Assembly: GCF_020520425.1 (NCBI RefSeq)
Contig: NC_079489.1
Location: forward strand, 84,705,810-84,769,809
Length of the DNA: 64,000 nucleotides
DNA from: Spinacia oleracea
Taxonomy: Eukaryota > Streptophyta > Magnoliopsida > Caryophyllales > Amaranthaceae
Direction: 5' to 3'
Below the pieces are notes generated by a model. The model saw only the letters and a list, made by a program, of their open reading frames with translations. It was not told the origin of the DNA and ran no database searches. Each line of letters begins with the position of its first letter. Within the stretch, counting starts at the first letter, position 1. Positions 31,101-42,953 of this stretch are shown here, piece by piece. Both the position numbers and the translations under genes were made by a program.

Positions 31101-33581
31101 CAGGTTAATCAATCTTTTGTCTAAATAGAATCATATTTCAAGTTTTTCTGAACAGAAATTTCTATGACTGGTAAGAAAAATTAGTATCATATGTACATAT
31201 GCATACGATTAATATATTTTTTTCTTTTTTTAAATAATAAATTAGATTTATGTAGCAACATAGAAAAAAAAAGAGAGATATGTGGTCCAATATTATCCTG
31301 ATAGAAACTTACTAACCTGTCAATTTTCTGTCCAGAAACAGGATCCAACTCAAGCAACGAAACAGTGGTTTGAGTCCTTTTGTGGAACTCAAAGCCAAGT
31401 TCTCTAGCAGCAATAACAAAAGCTGCCTCATCTGGTGATTCTGCTTCATACGAAATCTTGCCAGTTTCTTCATCTACATCTGGTATCACCGTGTGGCAAA
31501 CAGCCAGTAGTTGAAAGAACATCTGAATAACATGTGAATTTGGCTCATTTACCCAATTGCCATTCATCACCCTTTCATCGTTGAAGTTGAACCCTTTTAT
31601 AGCAGGATTTGCCTCAGCAGAATCCTCCTCGGTTTCATCGAGATCATTGACATTCCCATTAGATTGTAAACCATTTATCATTACATTGGGTAAAGGTGAA
31701 CCTTTTCTTTTGGCCATAGCCCTCTCAACCTCTGTTATACCACGACCATAAGCTGTCCCTGCTATAGAACACTTGATGAACTCCATAGAATTGCAGGTCA
31801 AAGTGCCGGTCTTATCAGAAAGTATTGTATCGACTTGACCAAGTTCTTCATTTAAGTTAGAGGTACGGGCATGAGCTGGCTTGTCAGCTTCTTCATAGTA
31901 CATAAGAATATCTTGGTTGATGAAACGACTCTGAAGAACTTTGACTATCTCTATAGACACATACAAGGAGATAGGGATAAGGTAACTGTACAGCATAAGA
32001 CCAGTGAGGAAGTGCAAAAACGCTGAAAGTGGAGCTCTCTCAGAATCAAAGTAAATTGGCGGGTTAGCATCCGGTCTGAGGTACCACCTCTTCATTATGC
32101 CATTATTGAGGTCTTGGTTGGTAGTAACACCAAAAACAACAGATCCAACAAAAGACATCAAAAATAACATGAAAAATAGGAAGTATATAATTTGATCCAT
32201 TTTCCTCTCAACTCTGCTTCGCTTAGAGGGTGGGTCAGTGGCATTCTGCATAACCTTAGTGTCATGACCAGTAAAAACCACAACACCATAAATGTAATCT
32301 GTATTTCGAAGTTTTGAGTCCCTCAATAGAAGTTGTTGGGGTGTGAGTGGATATTGTTGTTCCTCGTAATCCATACTTCCAACAAAAGTATACAAATTGG
32401 CATTCGGGTCTTCACATCTAACTGTGGCTTTAAAATCCTTGAAGCTAGAATCTTCATGCAAAGATGTAGTAACTTCAAGAGCTTGTTTCAGTTTCAAGTT
32501 TGTTTCCCCATCAAGATTCATAGTTTCCACATAACAGACTGCATCCTCATAACTAGATGAAAGCAAAAGGATATCAGCTGGAAAGAACCCATCTTTCTCA
32601 ACTTTCACTACATCCCCGACCTTGAGATAACTCGATTCTGATTGCTTAAATTCCCCATCTCCACAATGCTTTTGGACTTTTCTCTTATTCACCTCCACAT
32701 CCTGAACATATTGAACAACCAAAATATCATACACTGGCTGAATAATCTACATCTACCTAATTACCTTGTTAAATTCTTAACTTCAACTAGCAAACCCAAT
32801 GCCCCCTACCCTCCTATATGGTTTGGACCTTCTCTGCTAACATCAAAACCCCTAAAATCGATTGAATTCAAATACAAACATAAACAGCAAAGCCCCAGTA
32901 ATTGATTGAATTCAAATACAAACATAAACATCAAAACCCCGAAATTCGGTTGAATTGGAATACATAAATCAAAGCATACTGATGCAGGATACCACATACC
33001 ATTTGCAGCAACACAAACTTAGGTTGGATTATTTAATATTTTGCAGTGCAAGTCATATTTAGCAAACTAAAATCTCACCAAACAACCATTACTTCTTCCA
33101 CTCATTAACTTGAGCTCAAATAAACATCATAAACTACCATTTATAGCTAAATTAGATAGAAAGAGGGATTAAAAAAAAAAACCTGTTGATTTCGCCGCCA
33201 ATCTTCAATAGCCTCCTTCAACATACTCACACCAATCACAAAAATCAGTGGAGCAATGGCACTAACAGCACTATAGGGAGCAAGAGGAGTAAAGGCCAAG
33301 ATTCCAGTAACAAGGAAGAAGAAGTTGGCAACTCTTCTAAATTGCTCAAACAAAGATTTAGGCACAAAAGTTGCAAGTGTATATTTAGTTGTTCTAACAT
33401 AATTATCTGGGTAATCTCTGATTGAAGACTCAAAACTATTAGGCTCATTACAATATACAACCCTTGAGAATCCAGGGCCTCCAATTTGTGAAATGTCATC
33501 TTCTTGTAAAGATGATTTCCCACAATGAAATGAGTAGATCTTGCTAAAACGCAGCCTTCTTCTTCTTCTATTTTGTACCAT
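28132..33581 (-). CDS. phospholipid-transporting P4-ATPase (flippase), ALA9/ALA10-like
   Basis: P4-ATPases flip phospholipids to the cytosolic leaflet, usually with an ALIS (Cdc50) partner. I traced 11 GT-AG exons (minus strand): 33581-33183, 32701-31317, 30837-30727, 30597-30321, 30213-30125, 30044-29936, 29833-29624, 29530-29405, 29284-29186, 29076-28885, 28755-28132. They total 3621 bases, 1206 residues plus stop, the usual length of the plant ALA9-12 group, and every junction keeps frame. Motifs: N-terminal [22 protein letters not shown] at 197-200 (actuator); PISL at 376-379 in membrane segment 4; DKTGT with phosphorylated D429; GDGANDVGM at 877-885. The C-terminal region has several membrane segments and ends in a basic tail ([10 protein letters not shown]). 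The start was set by homology; 14 upstream in-frame codons are unlikely coding. ALA9 versus ALA10 is not resolved. Confidence 0.93.
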
Positions 33582-34400
33582 TTTCTCACTCAAATCTTGT
33601 GAAAAAATATGACTTGGCAACAATTTTTACTCAATCTTGTAAAAATAGATAAGTTTTTTTTTTTTTTTTCTTGTTTTTTCAACTTGAACAAGAACACCAA
33701 TCCAAGTGTAGAATATGGAGAGTACCCAAGAATTAATTAAATGCAACTAACTACCAAATTTTATGAAAACCCAATAAATTCCTGGCCAAGGAAAGCTCAA
33801 CACCCCAGTAATTTTTCTTTTAACAAAATAATTTCTTCCAATAGTAACCCGAAAATAGAGTTTGAGTTTCAATAAACGAACAAAAGAAACTAAGTTGAAG
33901 ATAATAAATTAATCCAGTTGTTGTACCAAGCAGTAAAAAATAGTATTAATACACCTTGGAAGAAATCTCTACAAATGTGCAATCTTTCACAAAATGAAGA
34001 AATACCCAGAAGCTTAAATACCTTACAAAAGAACTAAGAAATGAACAAATTAATTTATGGATGAAAAATGTGAAGAGAAAAGTTGCACATTCAACAAAAA
34101 AGGGTGATAAAATAGGAGGAAATATTTTGTTGAATTTTCATTTTTCAGGACATTTTAAACTTAATTTGTTTCTCTCTCTCTCACTTTCTTCGACCAAGGC
34201 AGCTTTGAATGAAGACTTGGATCATCTCTTCTTCCTTTGACTTTCCACCCTTTTGTACTCTAACACGCATTGCCTAATTTTTCTGATCTATATAAATTAA
34301 CCCCTTTTAATTAAAAAAAATAAAAATAAACCCAGAAAATCTGAAATTGTAAATTGAAAAAAATTCAAGATTTCCAACTAACATCAACAACCCCACATAC
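33582..34400 (-). promoter_or_regulatory. 5' UTR and promoter of the P4-ATPase gene
   Basis: AT-rich, with a T-run at about 33654-33670 and a CT repeat at about 34170-34182 (GA-rich in gene sense). A UTR intron is possible but not shown. Confidence 0.4.
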
Positions 34401-36589
34401 AGAAATAAGAGACCTTTTAATAATTAAAAAAAAAATTAATTAGAATATTCCAAAAGGGAATAGTATAGTATAGTATATATTTAAATATATATAATATCGT
34501 TTTTATAAAATTGAATTCAACAAAAGCGTATGAATGAAATTGATTTGATTTGGGAATCGCGGGAAAAATCAATTTAACAAAAATGAAAATAGGAAAAGTA
34601 AGAATTCTAGATGAACTTATCAATGGCGTGCGGAAAAATATAATTGTTGTTTTCAGGGGTTTTCTCTGAGTCTTCTTGTTGTTATTCCCAGAAATTTGTT
34701 GAGTTTTATTTGTCTGTCGGACTGACTTTCCCTCGTTCTCTCTCCTCTGTTTTATTGCTGAATCTGAGAAGAAAAGACATGGGAAGAACTAATCTTTACT
34801 TTGATGATAAAAAAAGAGATAAAATTCATAAAATGATAGATGTACATTTCTGGTAATTTTATTTCTGTCTTTTCTTTTTCTTTAGACTTTTAGAGTGGAG
34901 TGATGAAAAAAAAATGTAATGATGTGTCATGGGTTGAGTGTTTTTTCTTTTAATTTAGCTTTGTTGTAGTTTTTTTTTTTAGGTGTTTTTTTTTCTCCTT
35001 TTGTTAAAGTAAAAATGGTTAGACATCGTCGATGTTATTAGCTAGCTAAATCAGTTAAAACAATAAGAATAAACTAAGCTAATCAAATACGGGTAATATA
35101 GTTATAAAGTTCTCTACAACTTACAGCTACTAATCCATAGTAGTTGTTTCAAAGCAACGTCATTAGACCCATTAGTTTACAATTTACAAGACAACACGAT
35201 ACGAACCAGAATCGGGATAGATGAGTTAGACAAAATATCGTAAAGAATATTAATTTACCTCGTAAATTAAATTAAATGTTTATTAGTGTTGAAATGATCA
35301 ATTTTGAAAGTTTAGTGAGAAAATAACAATAGTTTGTTTTTTTGAGTAAATAAAATAAGGTAGTAATGTACACGTGTCAACATTTTGGAGAATTAGTCAA
35401 TGTGTTTGTTTTTCTATACCAAAATGTCGCAAGAAGTTACACTAATAACATAAACTCCTCCACAGTACGGAGTAATATGATAACTAGGTAACTAATTGAG
35501 CCGATCGACATTAACTAGTCTAGCTACAACTTTATATTTGCCCTTATAAAGCCAACTACCTATTTATAGTAAATAAAAAGGTATTTAACCGAAAATTTTC
35601 TAATATTTACTATATAAAGCAAGTTGGGTATGTAATTACTCATTTAAAAGCAACCAAGAAGAAAGAGGATCAATCATGTGGAGTAACAAACAACTAGCCT
35701 CATTGTATATAACATTGAGCCGTTGACTTCTTGAACCTTAAATTTCAAGTTTAATTAAATAATTAAATAAAATACCTAAAATAAATCAACCTTAATTTTA
35801 GCAAAAATACAAGAATTAATTTTCATTTATTAAAATAAAATGGAGTAGAATTGGAGTAAATGTGAGAATGTGCAATTATAAAACAAGCGTTGATGTGGAG
35901 TATTATTGGTGACTGGAAACCTTGTGAGCAGGTAATAGGTTAGTGGATTAAAGAGACAAGTTGGTGAAGAAATAGGTTAAATTAGTTTAGTTGGTAATTA
36001 AAATACAAAAGTCGCGTCGTCATGGTGGGCATTTGCATAAGTGTGAAGGTAATGTCATTAATTAGTGATTAGTGGCAACCGGTGAAATCGGTCAATGTCT
36101 TTGGTGGCTTACGTAATCCCATGCGTTTCTAAGGTGGCTTAGCAAACTTTTTATTATTTTAATTGAATCGCATCATCTATCAATTATAGTAATAGAACAT
36201 TAGAACAGAAGCTACTCCCAAGTTTAAGATAGTATTACTCGTACTCCGTAATATCTTATCACTAATAGTGTTGTGTGTACGGACTATGGAGTTTAAAGCT
36301 ATCGTATTTTTTATAATACTAGTTGTGGATCGTATGTCAGCGCAAACGATCTTTTAAGGTATACAAATTTATTTTGCAGATATGTTACGTGAAAGACTAA
36401 TATTTATAAATTTACGTTAAATGCTAGAAAAGTAATGCTAAAGTTCGATTTGCATGTAATTAATAACATATATGGGCGGCTTTAAGGGTGTGCGAGGTGA
36501 GCGATGGAACAGGTCCCCACATGTTTAGAATATAATATAAAACAAAAACAAAGTTGCACTGATTAATAATATGAAATCATAAATAATGT
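34401..36589. other. AT-rich intergenic region
   Basis: I see no gene or clear transposon. Short actccgta-like phrases near 35463 and 36241 may be MITE relics but have no paired ends. Confidence 0.45.
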
Positions 36590-37080
36590 TCGGGCCCCCT
36601 GTGGAACCCACTTTCACATAAATTACCAGAATACCTCTCCTAAGGAAAATTACTCAAATATCCTCAAACACAAACCCTCTAATGGGCTCAGACCAGAATT
36701 TTGAGGCCCATATCTTAGCCTCCAGCAGGCCCATGATTTCATACCCCTACCATTTGCTCATATTTACTAATAATGCCCTCCGGTATTACTATAAATATGA
36801 CCCACCTAATCATTACTCGGGTATGCAATTATTCTCACACTGACTCTCTCACTACTTTCTCTCTCTACAAGAACTGACTTGAGCGTCGGAGAGGGTTTTC
36901 TCGGGAACCCCCCGAGCCAGTTTACGTTTGCCGTTTTTGTAGGACAAACCACAACCGATTGGAGGAAAACGACAGCCTGGTTGAAGAGGCTTCCCCTATT
37001 TTCACACTTAGCATTTTCTTCGCAGAAACAAATACGTTTACAAATTTACAAATTTTTTTGTCATTGATATTGTAGCATTC
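36590..37080 (+). repeat. possible Ty3/gypsy-type LTR remnant
   Basis: Contains a TATA-like tactataaatatgac (near 36787-36801). About 85 bp downstream comes ctgacttgagcgtcgg, then ctcgggaaccccccgagcc, a pattern I know from the R/U5 part of plant gypsy LTRs. No boundaries, partner LTR or coding region were found. Confidence 0.35.
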
Positions 37081-38611
37081 CACAAGTAACATTGGTAGGA
37101 GAGATAAGAAGAGGGCAGAGGGGAAAACTAGGTTAGAAAGAGTGACGGGAGAAATTTGGTGGAATGGGTTATTGCCTTATTGGGTTCCTAGCAAAAGGAA
37201 GAAAGAAAGTGCAAAAGAGGAAAAAAAATACACATGGTAGTAATATGACCGAGGGCATAATTGTCCTCACGTTATTCATAAGAATAAGACCAAAAAAAAT
37301 AAAAAAAATTAAGGCATAAAATGGAGGCAGAATATTAATTAAGTACACAATTGGGTGTATAGTAATACAAGTTCAAGGTTTTATAAGTGTTAGGATTGAT
37401 GGTTAATGTTTTTTTTTTGCATATACTTAATTTGCATTAATAATAAAGAAAGTTTACATGCACACTTAAGTCTTTATAGACCATTACAAATCCTACTAAA
37501 CAAAGAACATACATATTGCTGAAAAACTTAAGGGTAGCCGGCCTCTCTCATGTTGGTCCTTGGTTGTTGAGCTTGCCTCCTTTACACCACCAACTAGGAA
37601 ATATTGGATCAGGGCCAATAGTGGTTGTGATTTCATTATAAGAGACGGAGTTGAAGTTGGGCCGGTACACACTAGGAAACTCCTTGAATAACCCGTGGAA
37701 CTCAGCAGATCGAAAAATAAGCTGCAGACTAACAATGCCCTGAGTTAGATGGAGAGACCTTATGTATTGCACACAAGTCCTGAAAAGTCAATAAACATGA
37801 CTTGGATAGCTTGTTATGAACCGAAAAATGGGGAGCAGTATTCAAACAAGAGGTTTTGAAAGCATTGAGAATGAACCTCAACACTAACCTAAAATGATGA
37901 TTAACAAACGTTAATCCCCACGACCAAACAACAAACACATCCTAAGAGCACAAAACCTTCCTAACACTCACTAACCCTTCTCTTGTCAACCAACAACATC
38001 CTTCGGTACCACAATCCAATAAGGTGAAATCCTCCATTAAACTCCAATTCACAATTACTCCAAAACCCCGACCAAACACGCGACTTGGAGGGGGAGAGGA
38101 CTCCAACCATCAAAACTTTCCTGTACCTAGAAACATAACCCCACTTCTTTACTGCTTTATGCCTCCAACACAGACATGTAGTCAATGTGCGAAGTAAAAC
38201 AACCCACGCAAATAAAAACCACAATTGAACACGACACTCAACAACCCAAAAATGAACACATTCCAACACAAATGAAAGGAGACCAAACTAAAGCTGCCCA
38301 CATCAGCTTAATAAAGTACCAAAACATCAATTTAATAAAACACCGCAACAAAAAAGAAATCAAGCCAACCCAAAGAACTAACAAGCCAAAAACCAGGGAG
38401 GTAAACAGAGAGGGATCAAGCCACACCATCCAAACCATGACAAGAACCTCAAACGAAAAGGATTCTGCAAATTAAACCAAAACGAAATCCTAACTTACTC
38501 TTTACCTTTACCGTCAAGATCGGGGTGATACGACACTACAAGACGACGATGACAAGGAAAACTTCAACAACAACCAAAAGCACCTAATGTTTCGAATGAC
38601 AACCCTAACAC
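37081..38611. other. unclassified region without supported gene
   Basis: Several short minus-strand open frames (37496-38438) occur. None carries a motif I recognise, and they overlap in different frames. The region may be a decayed repeat; I cannot name it. Confidence 0.35.
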
Positions 38612-39064
38612 TAAAGGAAATGTCTCCTTCACCCAAGGTGCATTAAGTCTAATACCAAGGTTCAGATTAATTACGAACAATTAATCCAGTGAGATCAAGT
38701 GATCGGAACAGTTAGCTGGAGCAATGCTTACGATCAGTGAGTTCTAATCTATATTAGGCTCACAACTTACTCTTGACTGAACCTATAAGGTCACACCAAT
38801 GACATGTAACAGACACCGGATTAAATGAATTGAAAATTCATTTAATAGCTTTCTGGGAATTAGTTCGGAAAAACATAATATATGATATGACGTTGGATCG
38901 GAATCGTATATCGTATCGCGAATATTCTTAAGCTGGGAGAAACGAATAATCGTATCGTAAAACGGTAATTCATTGTGTACGATACGATAAATAATAGCCG
39001 TAAGGCGTTCGTCACAAATACGAGCTGCAATGGAGCTGCTGGCCCATCGAGCTAAGCACGCATG
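38612..39064 (+). repeat. 5' LTR of element E, left part (split by element F)
   Basis: Begins near taaaggaaatgtctcc (TG end apparently mutated to TA). It shows inverted similarity to LTRs of A, C and F around the phrases aattaatccagtgagatcaag and ttactcttgactgaacc, so it is an LTR of a related plus-strand element. At 39064 it is cut by F. The LTR resumes after the second GCATG at 59601 and ends at 60120 with cccctaca next to a primer site. Confidence 0.7.
39060..39064. repeat. target-site duplication GCATG of element F, left copy
   Basis: Matches 59601-59605. Confidence 0.88.
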
Positions 39065-40507
39065 TGTTAGGTTATGACAAATATAAAACATATATTTCAT
39101 GCGGAAAAACCATAAAGACAGGAATCCAAATTAATTGCCACATAGTCAATTAGCATAATCTAGGATACATATATGTGACGCGTGCCTTCCCTAGCTTCTC
39201 CCGAACCGAACAATAACAAGTTTAGGACTCCAAGTGTCGTCCCTCCGTAGATAGTCCATAGCACGTTCGGATCCGCCTTAGATTCAATTCACTAGAATAT
39301 AGTCTAAGGTTTTATGTTGTTCGAAACTTAATTATATTGGCAAATTATTAAGTTAGTTTAATCTTAAACAGTTAAACTATATGAATACTTGTGATTGATG
39401 TATTATGAATTGTGATTATGTATCACCTATTTATTGGGAGGAGATATCGGACTTAGATTTCCACTAAGATTCAATTTACTAATTCGATTAGAATTTTATT
39501 AAAATTAATCCTTTGAATTAAGTGTTTAATCAAACAACTAACTCTCGTGGATTTAGGAAAACAGTTAATCGGACAATCCTAAGCGTTTAAGGATTCGTAG
39601 CGTTGCCCGAACACACACACACACACACAGCCCACGAAGGGGCGTGCTGTGTGCGTGGCTCGGCTCAGCAGGCAGTCACGCGACCCATGGCAAGGGCGCT
39701 GCTGCTGCTGGCCTTGCCTTGCTCGGGTGGGCCTGGCCTTGCTCCGTGCTTGGATGGGCCTGCCTTCCTTGGCGGGCTGCTGTTGCTCGCTTGCTGCGCT
39801 TGCGCGGGCTTTGCTAAGCGCGGGCCTAGCTTCGTGCTGGGCCTTGCGTCTAGCAAGCTCGTCCGATGTTTATTTCGTATGTTGCGCTTCCGATTCGTTT
39901 TCCGATTCCTAAATTCATTTCCAATTCGAACAATATTTAATATTTCCGATTCCGGAATTAATTTCCGTTTCGAAAAAATATTTAATATTTTTTATTCCGA
40001 TAATATTTCCGATTCCGGTAATATTTCCGTTTCCGGCAATATTTCCGATTCCGGCAATATTTCATTTCCAATAATATTTTCCGATACGTACCATGTTTCC
40101 GTTTCCGGCAACATCTACGACTTGGATAATATTTATATTTCCGTTACGATCTATATTTCCGTTTCCGGCAATATCATTGTTTCCGGAGTATTCATAATTT
40201 GCCTTCTGACGATTTCAGCTCCCACTGGAACCGAGATCCGTCGATTCCGAATATCCATAAATAGAGTATTTAATTCACTTAAATACTTGATCCGTTCACG
40301 TACTATTTGTGTGACCCTACGGGTTCAGTCAAGAGTAAGCTGTGGATTACTATTATTAATTCCACTTGAACTGAAGCGGCCTCTAGCTCGGCATACAGCT
40401 CACTTGATCTCACTGAATTATTAACTTGTATAATTCATTAATACTGAACCGCATTTATTAGACTTAGCATTGAATGCATACTTGGACCAAGGGCATTGTT
40501 TCCTTCA
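39065..40507 (-). repeat. 3' LTR of element F (1443 bp)
   Basis: Starts (plus strand) TGTTAGGTTATGAC and ends GTTTCCTTCA. It has a GC-rich block (about 39620-39860) and a TTCCG array (39885-40190). Confidence 0.88.
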
Positions 40508-40522
40508 GTTTCCCACTTGTCC
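40508..40522 (-). other. polypurine tract of element F
   Basis: The sense strand reads GGACAAGTGGGAAAC next to the LTR start. Confidence 0.65.
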
Positions 40523-40999
40523 TTAGGGACAAGTGTGCATTGCCTAATTCCTTTGTCGCTTGATGCTTGCTAATGAACATAAGGTAAGAGTTGTCATCCT
40601 TATTATGTCCAGAGGTATTTTCTCGGTTTCAGAGTTCAACTGATCAAATAAACAGATAATCATAGCCTATGATTCATCTGAGCATGACCATGCATTTTAC
40701 AGTTTCTAGCTCTCCGATTGGCCTTGTACAACTTTCAGCATCTCATCCCGATTTATGGGAGGACAATCCCAATCTTGCGATCTTGAGGTTAGACTTCGTT
40801 TGATAGGTGATTACCCGAGCGTTGCCGTTATAGCCTACTTTTATAATGCGACGGTTGACAACGTCAAAGTAACCAGTTCTCAAACAAGTAATCTCAAATC
40901 ACTCAGGTACTGAGGATTAGTGTCTAATAATTTAATGAAATTTACTTATGATAGATTTTCATCTCTAACAGTAAAGTATCATAGGTCTGTCCGATAGTA
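40523..40999 (-). other. 3' noncoding region of F, part before C insertion
   Basis: Similar to 6841-7320 of A; no ORF. It continues after C from 50792. Confidence 0.6.
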
Positions 41000-41004
41000 G
41001 TATT

Positions 41005-42401
41005 TGTTAGGTTATGATTCATATGACAAAACATAAATCATACGGAAAAATCATAAAGCCAGGAAAGCATATTATTTACACATAATCATTTAGCATAGTT
41101 TAGGTGCATACACTTTGTTGCGTGCCCTCCCTAGCTGCGTCCGAACCGAACAAGAACAAGTCTTTAGGACTCCAAGTGTCGTCCCTCCGTAGATAGTCCA
41201 CAGTACGTCCGGATCCGCCTCAAGATTGACCAACTAGAATCGCCCTTAAGGTACTAGGATTTTCGGCTAGGTTAGTGCAAGTGTATGGCTGAATTTTTCT
41301 TTCAAAAACATACCTTTTGAATACTTCAATTGTATCTGTAAATAATGACCTTAGGCACTTATTTATAGAGGTATGGAAAAGGAACTGGAATCCTATTAGG
41401 ATACTAATTAATTAAACTAGAATCCTAGTAGGACTCTGACTTAATTAATTTATCCTTTTAGGATTAGGAATTTAATCATATATCAAATCCTAATAGCTTT
41501 AGGATTCGTGTACGAACACAAACACACACACACGCACGGCAGCCCACGAGGGGCGCCTATGCGCGCGTGGCCTGTGAGCTCGCAGCCTACGCCACGAGGC
41601 CCACACGCTGCCGTGGCCTTGGCGCGCGCTGGGCCTGCCTTGCGGTGGGCCTGGGCGCTGCCTTGGCTTGAAGCGTTTGTGGCGCGCTGGCTTGCTGGGC
41701 GATGGCCCGGCTTCGTGCTGGGCCTTCGTCCGGCAGGCCTCGTCCGATGCTTATTCGTACGATGCGCTTCCGATTAAATTCCCGGTTCCAGAATTCATTT
41801 CCGATACGAACAATATTTAATATTTCCGATCCCAGAATTAATTTCCGTTTCGAACAAATATTTAATATTTCCGTTTCCGGAATTATTTTCCGACTCCGAT
41901 AATATTTCCGATTCTGACAATATTTCCGTTTCCGGCAATATTTCCGATTCCGGCAATATTTCCATTTCCATTAATATTTTCCGATACGTACCATGTTTCC
42001 GTTTCCGGCAACATCTACAACTTGGATAATATTTATATTTTCGATACGATCCATATTTCCGTTTCCAGCAATATCATCGTTTCCGGAGTATTCATTTCTT
42101 GCTTGTGACGATCTCAGCTCCTACTGAAACCAAGATCCGTCGATTCCGAATATCCATAGATGGAGTATTTAATGCCATTAAATACTTGATCCGTTTACGT
42201 ACTATTTGTGTGACCCTATGGGTTAAGTCAAGAGTTAGCTGTGGATTAATATCATTAATTCCACTTGAACTGAAGCGACCTCTAGCTAGGCATTCAGCTC
42301 ACTTGATCTCACTGAATTATTAACTTGTTAATTAATACTGAACCGCATTTATTAGACTTAACATTGAATGCATACTTGGACCAAGGGCACTATTTCCTCC
42401 A
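41005..42401 (-). repeat. 3' LTR of element C (1397 bp)
   Basis: Sense ends TGGAGGAAATAGTG...CATAACCTAACA (TGGAGG where the partner LTR has TGAAGG). The TTCCG array is at 41766-42095. A few differences from the 5' LTR are visible, so C is older than A or B. Confidence 0.9.
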
Positions 42402-42416
42402 GTCTCCCACTTGTCC
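42402..42416 (-). other. polypurine tract of element C
   Basis: GGACAAGTGGGAGAC in sense, as in A. Confidence 0.7.
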
Positions 42417-42953
42417 TTAGGGACAAGTGTGCATTACCTAATTCCTTTGTCACTCGATGCTTGCTCTTGAACATAAGGTAAGAGTTGTCATCCTTATTAT
42501 GTCCATAGGTGTTTCTCGGTTTCAGAGTTCAATTGATCAAATAAACAGATAATCATAGCCTATGATTCATCCAAGCACGGCCATGCATTTTACAGTTTCT
42601 AGCTCTCCGAGTGGCGTTGTACAACTTTTAAGTATCTCATCCCGATTTATGGGAGGACAATCCCAATCTTGCGATCTTGAGATTAGACTTCGTTTGATAG
42701 GTGATTACCTGAGCGTTGCCTTTATAGCGTCCTTTTACGGTGCGACGGTTGGTCAACGTCAAAGCAACCGGTTCTCAAACAAGTAATCTCAAATCACTCA
42801 GGTATTGAGGATTTAGTGTCTAATAATTTTAATGAAATTTACTTATGACAGATTTTCATCTCTTACAGTAAAGTTTCATAGGTCTATCCGATACTAGTCT
42901 TCCCAAAGTAAGTATCTATGCAAATGATTTTGACATTGCCATGTCCACATAGT

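Noticed and set aside
31187..32734. ATPase exon read as an independent 515-residue protein
   Set aside because: It is exon 2 of the P4-ATPase plus intron read-through at both ends; GT-AG junctions join it in frame to the neighbouring exons.
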